A DNA stretch of 24,186 nucleotides, taken from contig CAJWTF010000045.1 of NCBI GenBank assembly GCA_913046825.1, positions 1 to 24,186 on the forward strand, written 5' to 3'. Shown one piece after another: positions 1 through 6,800 of the stretch. Numbering within the stretch: the first letter of the stretch is position 1; each line of letters starts with the position of its first letter. Position numbers and translations under genes: made by a program. The notes under the pieces are model-generated. The model did no database searches and was not told the origin of the DNA. It was given only the letters and a program-made list of their open reading frames with translations. Origin of the DNA: an uncultured Rickettsiales bacterium (GTDB taxonomy: Bacteria > Pseudomonadota > Alphaproteobacteria > UBA8366).

Positions 1-429
1 ATCGTAAATGCGTAGTCGCTAGCAACTTGTCACAGTCAATTGACGGAGCAAAGAAGAATAGAATTGTTTTGTCCTGTGTATAATTCATTCGCTGAACGGT
101 TTGAAACGAATTATTTGGAGGGTTCCAAGGCATTGATTGATTGCCTGCCCTGATGCCTTCAATCGGCTATATTTCCCCGTTAAGCAAAACGCATATTGGG
201 GCAGCAATTCGGGTAAAAGTGGACATTCGAACCCATAAAGTCCTCTTTCTGGGGCAGAACGGAAAGAATTTAGGAGTGGTCGGTTCGGCAGAATTTGGCT
301 CTCAGCAGAGATTTTTAATGCTCATCAAACCTGCGCACGTGAACCTAGTTTCAAACCGTTAGTTCACCTGTGTCGTATTAGATCCGTTCTAATTCCATGC
401 ATTAACACAAAAAAAATTATGCAACGTAC
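1..429. other. Gene-free AT-rich stretch
   Basis: I recognise no gene here. A 73-codon open frame on the plus strand (141-362) has no ribosome binding site and no family signature, and the minus strand has a similar unremarkable open frame. The base composition is clearly more AT-rich than the catabolic genes that follow. The only structure I see is a perfect 13-base inverted repeat pair at 95-107 and 348-360, listed separately, and a small palindrome at 377-393 with arms ATTAGA and TCTAAT. Confidence 0.6.
95..360. repeat. 13-bp inverted repeat pair enclosing 266 bp
   Basis: AACGGTTTGAAAC at 95-107 reappears as its exact reverse complement GTTTCAAACCGTT at 348-360. The enclosed 266 bp is AT-rich and holds no recognisable gene, so the outline resembles a small non-autonomous element (MITE). 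No target-site duplication is visible on either side, and a chance match of this length within a few hundred bases is not excluded. Confidence 0.35.
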
Positions 430-790
430 TTAGTTTAATCGCGTTTCTGCCGTTATGATAAAAAACATTTTGATGATCGGATTGTTTAAATTCGCACGTC
501 GGAAGATTATATCTTTAAGTGCCCATCAATTTGCCTAACAGAAATTCTGAGAGTTCCATCCTTTCGACTGGTACCTTGTCGCAACATAAACCCAATCCCT
601 AATCCATTCACGACGGCCTCGTAAACTTCGCTTTCTGTCTCAAGGACTATTTCCCTGCTATATCGGTGGCGAGAGCCACAAAAATCATGCCTTATTTTAG
701 CAAGGAAATGGTTATCAAATAGTAATCAAAGCTGCATTTGGGTGAAACTCGCGTCTCCGGGGGAGCACTGGAAGATGGAATTTACTGACG
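430..790 (-). pseudogene. Relic of a LysR-type regulator (C-terminal effector-binding domain)
   Basis: Read on the minus strand, 725 to 507 is open without a start codon. It encodes a stretch typical of the LysR substrate-binding domain: REIVLETESEVYEAVVNGLG, followed by IGFMLRQ and then RKDGTLRISV. This fits the family pattern of E-x-ES followed by AV-x-x-GLGIGF. The frame stops at 507-509. A continuation in another frame (about 495 to 430) gives NLNNPIIKMFF, like the usual LysR ending with N-P-x-I-x-x-F-F. Upstream, about 790 to 726, a third frame gives HPNAALIT, like the segment before the family's G-S-x-T-R motif. Frames are broken and the DNA-binding domain is absent, its place being taken by the 3' end of the monooxygenase gene. 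It probably once regulated this locus. Confidence is good for the family, and modest for the exact limits. Confidence 0.62.
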
Positions 791-857
791 ATCCGCCATC
801 CCGCAATGGAAACAGAAGAGCCGTCGCAAGAGCTTTGAGCTTGGGTCGAGAGTGCCT

Positions 858-2201
858 CTATTTGGTCCGATATCCGGACAGCCCCAAATTCTCACGCAAT
901 GTCGTGCCCTTATATTCCTTGTGATATAGACCCCGGCACTGGAGTTCAGGAACGACGTAGCGCGTGAACTCCTCATAGGCGCCCGGCATATGGGTCGCGG
1001 CTAAGACAAAGCCGTCACACGCTCCTTCAACGAACCATTCTTCCAGGTTATCTGCCACTTGTTTTGGATTACCAACAAAATGCGGTGCTTCCCGAATCGT
1101 GCCGCGACCGCTGTGTTTCACGAAGTCGCCGAGTGTCGGATTCGGAGTTCCACTCATTCGGATCACGCGATCCAGAATCCCCCGCAAACCGCTAATCCCC
1201 TCCAACTCGTCATCCGTAAAGGGATCGTTGATGTTTTTTGTTGCGAAATCGAAATTAAGTGCTTCGGACAGTAACGCCAAGCCATCGATAGGTTTCGCGA
1301 GGCTGTCAATATAGGCATATTTATCCTCGGCGATACCTTGCGTCTCGCCCACGGTTACATAGACCGCGGGTGCGATTGTGATCGTATCCGGGTCGCGCCC
1401 AAGGCGCTCCGCATCCGCTCGCATCTCACTTCGAACCTGTTTTCCCTGCTCGATGCTGGTCAAAATAGTAAATATGACCTCCCCCCATTCGATCGCGAAT
1501 TGTCGACCGCGGCCGCTTTGCCCCGCCTGAATGACCACGGGATGCCCTTGCGGCGATTGCGGCACGGTGAACGTTCCCTTCGTGTCGAACCATTCGCCCG
1601 AATACTCCGTGCGGCGCACCTTGTCCGGATCGGCGAAAACGCCCTCGGACTTATCCAATTTAATCGCGTCGGCGTCCCACGCGCCCCACATGTCGATGAC
1701 AGTCTTCATCAATTCATCAGCGCGATCATAGCGCCGATCATGCGCGATTGTGCCGGCAGCACCCATATTGAACGCTTCGGAATCGTTTAACGACGTCACA
1801 ACATTCCAACCAGCCCGCCCGCCGGTCATATGATCCAAGGTCATGAATGTACGCGCGATATGAAACGGCCCATAATAAGTCGTCGAACAGGTCGCCGCGA
1901 GGCCAAGACATTTCGTCCCCATCGCCATTGTGGCGAGGATCGGTATCGGGTCCATTTTTACCACCCGAACGCCATTGCGCACCGATTCCGCATGATCGGC
2001 ACCATAGATATCCGGCATCGCAAGACGGTCGTCGAAGAATCCAAGATGAAATTTGCCATCCTCGAGTGCTCGCGCGATCCGTTGGTAATAGGCCGGGCTC
2101 ATGAAATCGCCCGCTGATTCGCTATGCCGCCATGAAGCTGGATAGTTTGAGCAATTCTGGGCTTGCATAAACCCCACCATGACCATTTGCCTATCAGACA
2201 T
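858..2201 (-). CDS. Flavin-dependent monooxygenase, NtaA/SnaA/DszA type (luciferase-like)
   Basis: This 447-residue protein has the length and motifs of the NtaA/SnaA/DszA group of bacterial luciferase-like (TIM barrel) monooxygenases. These use reduced FMN and oxygen to attack small heterocyclic, amine or sulfur compounds. Visible signatures are LDHMTGGRAGWNVVTS near residues 122-137 and VIQAGQSGRGRQFA near 223-236, both typical of the group. I start at the ATG at 2201 because AGAAGGA lies just upstream. A GTG eight codons earlier (2225) is in frame but has no such site. Enzymes of this group need a separate flavin reductase, and none is encoded in the window. The gene is divergent from the SDR operon, with 82 bases between start codons, so the two are probably co-regulated. 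The substrate is unknown. Confidence 0.9.
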   Translation of the reverse strand: MSDRQMVMVGFMQAQNCSNYPASWRHSESAGDFMSPAYYQRIARALEDGKFHLGFFDDRLAMPDIYGADHAESVRNGVRVVKMDPIPILATMAMGTKCLGLAATCSTTYYGPFHIARTFMTLDHMTGGRAGWNVVTSLNDSEAFNMGAAGTIAHDRRYDRADELMKTVIDMWGAWDADAIKLDKSEGVFADPDKVRRTEYSGEWFDTKGTFTVPQSPQGHPVVIQAGQSGRGRQFAIEWGEVIFTILTSIEQGKQVRSEMRADAERLGRDPDTITIAPAVYVTVGETQGIAEDKYAYIDSLAKPIDGLALLSEALNFDFATKNINDPFTDDELEGISGLRGILDRVIRMSGTPNPTLGDFVKHSGRGTIREAPHFVGNPKQVADNLEEWFVEGACDGFVLAATHMPGAYEEFTRYVVPELQCRGLYHKEYKGTTLRENLGLSGYRTK

Positions 2202-2230
2202 CACCTTTTCCTTCTCTGTCGCCACACCCA

Positions 2231-2259
2231 GGCTTTAATCTACATCAATCGGTAAAGCC
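2231..2259. promoter_or_regulatory. Candidate operator in the divergent monooxygenase/SDR promoter region
   Basis: GGCTTTA (2231-2237) and its exact complement TAAAGCC (2253-2259) form an inverted repeat with a 15-base spacer. The half-site centres are 22 bases apart, about two helical turns, which suits a dimeric or tetrameric regulator. It sits between the start codons of two divergent genes, where both promoters must lie. Which regulator binds is unknown; the nearby LysR relic is one historical candidate. Confidence 0.35.
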
Positions 2260-2283
2260 GGAAACCGAATGGAGGTGCGACAA

Positions 2284-3144
2284 ATGGGCAAACTCGACGG
2301 AAAACATATAGTGGTGACTGGGGCGAGCCGAGGAATCGGACAAGCTATCGCAGAACTATTCGCCTCCGAAGGCGCCCGTGTGGTCTGCGCCGCTCGGACT
2401 CTGAACGAAGGCGATCACATGCTGGAAGGGTCGCTCGCGCGCACTGTCCAGATCATAAAAGACGCCGGTGGCGAAGCCGCGGGTGTCGCTTGCGACATCT
2501 CGGAAGAGGACGGTTGTGAGCATTTGCTGGAAGCAGCGCGGGCCGCTTATGGCCCGGTCGACGTGCTCGTGAACAATGCCGCCCTCAATTACTACATCCC
2601 GGTCGGAGATTATCAGACTAACCGCTGGATCCGCTGTTTTAAGATCAACGTGCACGCGCCGTTCATTCTTTCCCGCAATGTGCTGCCTGACATGAAAGCG
2701 AAAAGTGCGACGGGCGGCCATTGCGCCATCATCAATATCAGCTCTGGGGCGGCAATCGGCCCCGGCAGCGGGCCCTATGAGGGCATCTTGCGCCATGGCG
2801 GCACCATGTACGGCGCCACCAAATCTGCACTGGAGCGATTTACCCAAGGCTTGGCCGAAGAAGTCGCCGAATGCGGCAATATTGCCGTCTCCGCCGTCTC
2901 ACCCTCACGCGTGGTGCCAACACCGGGTACCGTCCATCACAAGCTGGTCGAAGGCATGGACGACCCCAAAGGAGAACCGCCGTCGCTTATGGCACAAGCC
3001 TCACTATTGCTGGCGACGGAACCGGTGGAGAAGGTCAACGGGCGGGTGACTTACAGTCAGATGATACTCGGCGAGTTTGGCTGGATGGAAAATCCCGTCG
3101 GTCGGGGAATCGAATCCAAAGGATCCGGTTATTCCGAAATCTAG
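2284..3144 (+). CDS. Short-chain dehydrogenase/reductase
   Basis: This 286-residue classical SDR is an NAD(P)-dependent oxidoreductase that interconverts an alcohol and a carbonyl. The Rossmann nucleotide motif TGASRGIG is at residues 12-19, NNAA at 97-100, a serine pair at 153-154, and the catalytic Y176-x-x-x-K180 in MYGATK. The segment between the serine and tyrosine is longer than usual by about ten residues, which may shape the substrate pocket. The start is the ATG at 2284, with GGAGGT seven bases upstream; an ATG at 2269 overlaps that ribosome binding site and is unlikely. It is the first gene of a plus-strand operon running to the DUF1989 gene. Its likely job is oxidation or reduction of an intermediate before the hydratase encoded downstream. 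The exact substrate is not predictable. Confidence 0.9.
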   Translation: MGKLDGKHIVVTGASRGIGQAIAELFASEGARVVCAARTLNEGDHMLEGSLARTVQIIKDAGGEAAGVACDISEEDGCEHLLEAARAAYGPVDVLVNNAALNYYIPVGDYQTNRWIRCFKINVHAPFILSRNVLPDMKAKSATGGHCAIINISSGAAIGPGSGPYEGILRHGGTMYGATKSALERFTQGLAEEVAECGNIAVSAVSPSRVVPTPGTVHHKLVEGMDDPKGEPPSLMAQASLLLATEPVEKVNGRVTYSQMILGEFGWMENPVGRGIESKGSGYSEI

Positions 3145-3163
3145 CGAAACAAGGATAGAAGGG

Positions 3164-3343
3164 ATGACAGGGTTGCCGCGGAATACCGAGAAGCTAGACA
3201 AATTGCGCGAGCGCCTGGGGATCACTGAGTTCGCGCTTTGGACAAATATCAGCGGCATGCCGTCCGAAGAATCAATGTCTGCAATGCGGCTGATCATGAA
3301 CGACGTAGCACCGCGCGTGAACGCCAAGGAAGCGGCTGGCTAA
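3164..3343 (+). CDS. 59-residue protein resembling the C-terminal tail of luciferase-like monooxygenases
   Basis: The short frame begins at an ATG with AAGGA eight bases upstream, 19 bases after the SDR stop and 18 before the hydratase start. It is therefore well placed for translation within the operon. The sequence (LGITEFALWTNISGMPSEES near residues 23-42, then a segment ending in VAPRV) matches the last helix-strand-helix of class A flavin-dependent monooxygenases, where G-x-x-x-F-x-LW and GMP-x-E precede a closing V-x-P. The rest of the TIM barrel is absent, and there is no room for it upstream. It cannot be an enzyme alone. It is most likely what remains after deletion of a second monooxygenase gene, though the preserved start signals leave open a small accessory protein. 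A longer in-frame start (3077) overlaps the SDR gene and is less likely. Confidence 0.6.
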   Translation: MTGLPRNTEKLDKLRERLGITEFALWTNISGMPSEESMSAMRLIMNDVAPRVNAKEAAG

Positions 3344-3361
3344 TTCGAAAAGGAACTGACG

Positions 3362-4219
3362 ATGCCGGACATCAATATAGACAAGTTGAAAAGCCATATC
3401 GGCACCATGGTAGAAGACACCGATGTCGCGACTGAAGCGCCGTTGCGCGAGATGATTGTGACCTTCGACCGGGACGACGTAACCCCGGGGCCCGGTGACG
3501 CCATTCATCCGGGCTGGCATGGATGCTACTTCCTACCCTTATCGCGGCGCGCCACATTGGGCGCGGACGGCTTGCCGACCGATACTGGCATCCTGCCTAA
3601 AATGCCGCTCCCTCGGCGGATGTTCGCAGGCGGCCGGTTTGAATTTCACACTCCGATCAAGGTTGGCGACAAGCTGCGGCGGGAAACCGAACTCATGGAT
3701 ATCTCCCTCCGCAAAGGCGCTACCGGCGTTCTCGTCTTCACCAAGGTCGCCAACCGCATTTACAACGACGAAGGCCTGTGCGTAGTCGAGGAACGCGACG
3801 GCGTGTTCCGTGAAGGCCTGAAGCCGGGTGAGAAGAGTGGCATTCCAAAACGCGACCCGGTGCCGGACGACTTGCCGTGGAAACGAGAAATGAATCCGGA
3901 TGCCGTTCAGTTATTCCGCTATTCGGCCATCACCTTCAATCCGCACCGTATCCATTACGACCGGGCCTATGCGATGGAGGTTGAAGGTTATCCGGGCCTC
4001 GTTGTCCATGGCCCCTTCACGACGCAATGTCTACTCGATTTCGCGCGAGACATGATCCCCGACAAGACGCTGACCAAATTCGATATGCGCGCCCGAGCGC
4101 CTCTATTCGACACCGCGCCGTTCACCGTCTGTGGCCGCCCGACCGACGAAGGCTGTGAAGTCTGGGCGGCGACACCGGAGGGAACTGTCGCCATGCAAGC
4201 ACAAGTCACACTCGCATAG
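3362..4219 (+). CDS. MaoC/HTD2-family acyl-CoA dehydratase (mesaconyl-C4-CoA hydratase-like)
   Basis: This 285-residue protein is built like the HTD2 / mesaconyl-C4-CoA hydratase family, with an N-terminal FAS1-type hotdog domain (roughly residues 10-150) and a C-terminal MaoC-like hotdog domain (about 175-285). The hydratase signature is RYSAITFNPHRIHYDRAYA at 186-204, with N193 and H195/H198 as likely catalytic residues, followed by GLVVHGPF at 212-219. Such enzymes add or remove water across a 2-enoyl or mesaconyl-type CoA thioester in the cytoplasm. In the operon it follows an SDR, fitting a beta-oxidation-like pair that hydrates a double bond and oxidises the resulting hydroxyl. No CoA ligase or transferase is present in the window to supply the thioester. 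The gene lies 18 bases after the luciferase-tail frame and 8 before the DUF1989 gene. Confidence 0.82.
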   Translation: MPDINIDKLKSHIGTMVEDTDVATEAPLREMIVTFDRDDVTPGPGDAIHPGWHGCYFLPLSRRATLGADGLPTDTGILPKMPLPRRMFAGGRFEFHTPIKVGDKLRRETELMDISLRKGATGVLVFTKVANRIYNDEGLCVVEERDGVFREGLKPGEKSGIPKRDPVPDDLPWKREMNPDAVQLFRYSAITFNPHRIHYDRAYAMEVEGYPGLVVHGPFTTQCLLDFARDMIPDKTLTKFDMRARAPLFDTAPFTVCGRPTDEGCEVWAATPEGTVAMQAQVTLA

Positions 4220-4227
4220 GGAATGTC

Positions 4228-4830
4228 ATGTCCGAATTGATCCTCGTCCCCGCCCGTCAAGGACGCGCCCAAACTCTTAAATCGGGCGCATGTATTCGTA
4301 TCGTTAATACTCATGGCAGTCAGGTGGTCGACACCTGGGCTTTCAATGCAAGCGACCTCGATGAGTTTATGTCGATGGAACACACCCGGTCGACAATTGA
4401 CAAAATGATGCCGGATATGGGGGAAGCTTTTCTCACCAACAAACGTCGGCCCATTCTGACCATTGTCGAAGACACCACGCCCGGTGTGCACGATACTTTG
4501 AACGCCGCCTGCGATGTCCATCGTTATCACTTGTTGGGGCATGACGGCTATCATGACAATTGCACAGATAATTTGGCCGCGGCACTAGAAGCAATGGGCA
4601 AATCGCCCGGCGGACGCACACCTTGCCCCTTTAACATGTTCATGAATCGGCCTTGGGGCACCGACAAGCGATTGTATAAGGAAGCTCCGGTCTCGAAGCC
4701 GAGCGACAGCGTGACCTTCCACGCAGAGATGGACTGTATCGTTGTGTTTTCCGCCTGCCCGCAGGACATGAACCCGACCAACAGTGGGACGCCGAAGGAC
4801 GTGCACTACGAAGTCTTGGACTCCGTATAA
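4228..4830 (+). CDS. DUF1989 (urea carboxylase-associated) family protein
   Basis: This 200-residue protein belongs to the DUF1989 family, named from pairs of proteins encoded beside urea carboxylase; related members act on carboxylated guanidine. Family motifs are clear: PGVHDTLNAACD at 85-96, HDNCTDN at 109-115, CPFN at 133-136 and CPQDMNPTN at 177-185. The conserved His, Cys and Asp residues suggest a metal site. Here there is a single copy, with no urea carboxylase, allophanate hydrolase or guanidine carboxylase gene near it. It closes an operon with an SDR and a CoA hydratase, eight bases after the hydratase stop. This suggests a hydrolytic or deaminating step on a different small molecule, but the activity is unknown. 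Its last 25 coding bases overlap the 3' end of the convergent permease gene. Confidence 0.82.
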   Translation: MSELILVPARQGRAQTLKSGACIRIVNTHGSQVVDTWAFNASDLDEFMSMEHTRSTIDKMMPDMGEAFLTNKRRPILTIVEDTTPGVHDTLNAACDVHRYHLLGHDGYHDNCTDNLAAALEAMGKSPGGRTPCPFNMFMNRPWGTDKRLYKEAPVSKPSDSVTFHAEMDCIVVFSACPQDMNPTNSGTPKDVHYEVLDSV

Positions 4831-5720
4831 GGCTCCCCACGTACCCGCTCCCGGTGGAAGGTATAGAGACCGCTGGCGACGATGATTAATGCGCCGACTA
4901 CGGTCGGTATATCAGGCAGGTCGTCGTAGAAAACATACCCGAGAATCGTCACCCAAACAATCGTGATATAATTGAGCGGCTGCAGAACGCTGGCGGGAGC
5001 CAAGGCCAACGCCTTAATCAGCAGCGCGTGGCCGGACAAACCAAGCACCGCAATGCACAACATTAAGAATATTCCGGTCGCATCAGGTGTCTTCCAAAAG
5101 ATCGGTCCAATCATTGTCATAGCGACCAAACCGACGACACCAGTATAGAGGACCGTTGTATCCGGGTGATCGTGACGCGCGGCAACGCGGGTCAGCACCT
5201 GATAGAGCGCATAGATCGAGATGCCGAAGGCAGGCAAAAGCAGCATCGGATCAAAGATTCCAAATCCCGGTCGAATAATAACTACGAGACCGATAAATCC
5301 GACGCCGATGGCGCTCCAACGGCGAATGCCGACTTTCTCTCCGAGGATCGGCACCGAAAGGGCGGTTGCGACCAGTGGACCAATCCCGGCAATTGCCTGG
5401 ACGTCCGCCAAGGGAAGATTCCGAAAAGCGATAACGAAAATGGACACTTCACCCGCCAGCAAAAGACCCCGGCAGATTTGCAACGTCATCGCATTCGATT
5501 GAAAGGCCCGCCAGCCTCGGCGACGGATCGTCACCACCAGGCCATAAGAGGCGAATACCATGTAGCGTATCCAAATGATCTGCGGTGCGGAATAGAACAA
5601 GCTGACATGTTTCGTCAGCGCATCCATGCTCGCGAACACGCCGGTTGAGAGCAGGGTAATGCGCATCGCGGAGCGAGTACCCTCCGCATCGTCGCGCGCG
5701 CCGATCTTCTCTTCGCTCAA
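4806..5720 (-). CDS. DMT-superfamily permease (EamA family)
   Basis: This 304-residue integral inner-membrane protein has about ten hydrophobic segments arranged as two EamA repeats (roughly residues 20-150 and 165-295). It is the usual design and length of drug/metabolite transporters that exchange or export small metabolites. The second repeat contains ALAPASVLQPLNYITIVWV, a segment typical of the family. The start is a TTG at 5720 with AGGAG nine bases upstream; the first in-frame ATG (codon 19) would cut into the region before the first membrane helix. It is the last gene of the six-gene minus-strand operon, 22 bases after the D-2-hydroxyacid dehydrogenase. It probably exports a by-product or imports a related acid. 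The substrate is unknown. Confidence 0.85.
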   Translation of the reverse strand: MSEEKIGARDDAEGTRSAMRITLLSTGVFASMDALTKHVSLFYSAPQIIWIRYMVFASYGLVVTIRRRGWRAFQSNAMTLQICRGLLLAGEVSIFVIAFRNLPLADVQAIAGIGPLVATALSVPILGEKVGIRRWSAIGVGFIGLVVIIRPGFGIFDPMLLLPAFGISIYALYQVLTRVAARHDHPDTTVLYTGVVGLVAMTMIGPIFWKTPDATGIFLMLCIAVLGLSGHALLIKALALAPASVLQPLNYITIVWVTILGYVFYDDLPDIPTVVGALIIVASGLYTFHRERVRGEPYTESKTS

Positions 5721-5742
5721 CAGATGGCGCTCCTATGCCGAG

Positions 5743-6789
5743 TTAGTAGGCGCGCTCCCAATCAAGCACATTGTCGAGCAGGCGACCTGCAACATAGGCT
5801 TCCAGGTTATCACAGAAAAGATCGATCTGACGGGTACTGCGAATATCCGTCGCCGCTGAGATATGCGGCGTAAACAGAACGCGGTCATCGGCCCAAAGCT
5901 CGGGATCGGGCAGTCGGTCGAATTCGCCGACATAAACATCCAATCCCACGCCACGTAGTTTTCCGGCCTTAAGTGCATCTTTCAGCGCCGCTTCGTCGAC
6001 GATCTCGCCCCGTGCAAGATTACAGAGCACGACACCGTCCTTCATCGCGCGCAGTGTCTTTTCTCCGATCAGTCCTTCCGTGTCCGGCGTCCATTGGCAG
6101 CAGATGGAGACGAAATCAGCTTCCGGCAAGATATCCATAAGCTTGTCGGCAGTGTAGATTGCATCGAAACCCTCGGGTGGCGACCCGGCTGTGCGGCGGG
6201 TACCGATCACTCTCATGTCCATAGCCGCGCACAGCTTACCAACATCCTGGCCGATACCACCCGCCCCAATGACACAGACCGTCTTATCCTTCATCTGAAT
6301 TGGATTATAAGCCAGCCTCTCAAAATCAGCGGCTGTTCGGTCCGCGACCGCCTGATTGAAGCCCCGCGCAAAATAGAAAAACGCGGCTACTGTCCATTCG
6401 GCCATGGACTGCGTGTTGCCTAGCCCGCGCGAAGTCGTCACCATCACGTCGCTTTCCCATAAATCCCCGTTCAAAAGATTGCTAGCGCCCGCCGGAGTCT
6501 GGTGGAACCATTTTAACTTCGGAGCTCGCGCGCGAAGATCTAGCGGAAACGGGAATCCACAGATGATGATCTCCGCCTCCGCAAATAGTGCGTCGCGCTC
6601 TTCCCGTGTTCCCTCTCCTTGTAAGTTCGCAGGCAGGTAGGAACGCGACGTGTATTCGGGCCAAGTATTGCGAAATTCCCCGTGAAACCAATTCGGCGCC
6701 ATCGTCAACTCGACCGAAGGGTCCGCACCCTCGATACGTTTTCGGCCATCGTCCGACAATGGGATCATGGATAAAATTTTCAGCGTCAT
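5743..6789 (-). CDS. D-2-hydroxyacid dehydrogenase family protein
   Basis: This 348-residue cytoplasmic oxidoreductase of the D-2-hydroxyacid dehydrogenase family reduces 2-oxoacids to D-2-hydroxyacids or the reverse. The nucleotide-binding GAGGIG is at residues 175-180. The catalytic triad is visible as R260 in NLARGEIVDE, E289 in GLDVYVGEF, and H309 in FTPHISAAT. The residues after the second Rossmann strand are GTRRT (196-200); arginines there usually favour NADP(H), so glyoxylate/hydroxypyruvate-reductase-like use is plausible. The start ATG has AGGA nine bases upstream. Between an MFS carrier (11 bases upstream) and an EamA permease, it likely acts on an organic acid that one of these carriers moves. 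Its exact 2-oxoacid is not predictable. Confidence 0.9.
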   Translation of the reverse strand: MTLKILSMIPLSDDGRKRIEGADPSVELTMAPNWFHGEFRNTWPEYTSRSYLPANLQGEGTREERDALFAEAEIIICGFPFPLDLRARAPKLKWFHQTPAGASNLLNGDLWESDVMVTTSRGLGNTQSMAEWTVAAFFYFARGFNQAVADRTAADFERLAYNPIQMKDKTVCVIGAGGIGQDVGKLCAAMDMRVIGTRRTAGSPPEGFDAIYTADKLMDILPEADFVSICCQWTPDTEGLIGEKTLRAMKDGVVLCNLARGEIVDEAALKDALKAGKLRGVGLDVYVGEFDRLPDPELWADDRVLFTPHISAATDIRSTRQIDLFCDNLEAYVAGRLLDNVLDWERAY

Positions 6790-6800
6790 CGCATCGAGTC

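Noticed and set aside
141..362. 73-residue protein on the plus strand
   Set aside because: There is no ribosome binding site and no family motif, and its composition fits non-coding AT-rich DNA.
2356..2847. 163-residue minus-strand frame inside the SDR gene
   Set aside because: It is antisense to a well-supported SDR and has no family signature.
4806..4830. Shared bidirectional terminator at the convergent overlap
   Set aside because: No GC-rich palindrome with flanking T/A runs is present there.
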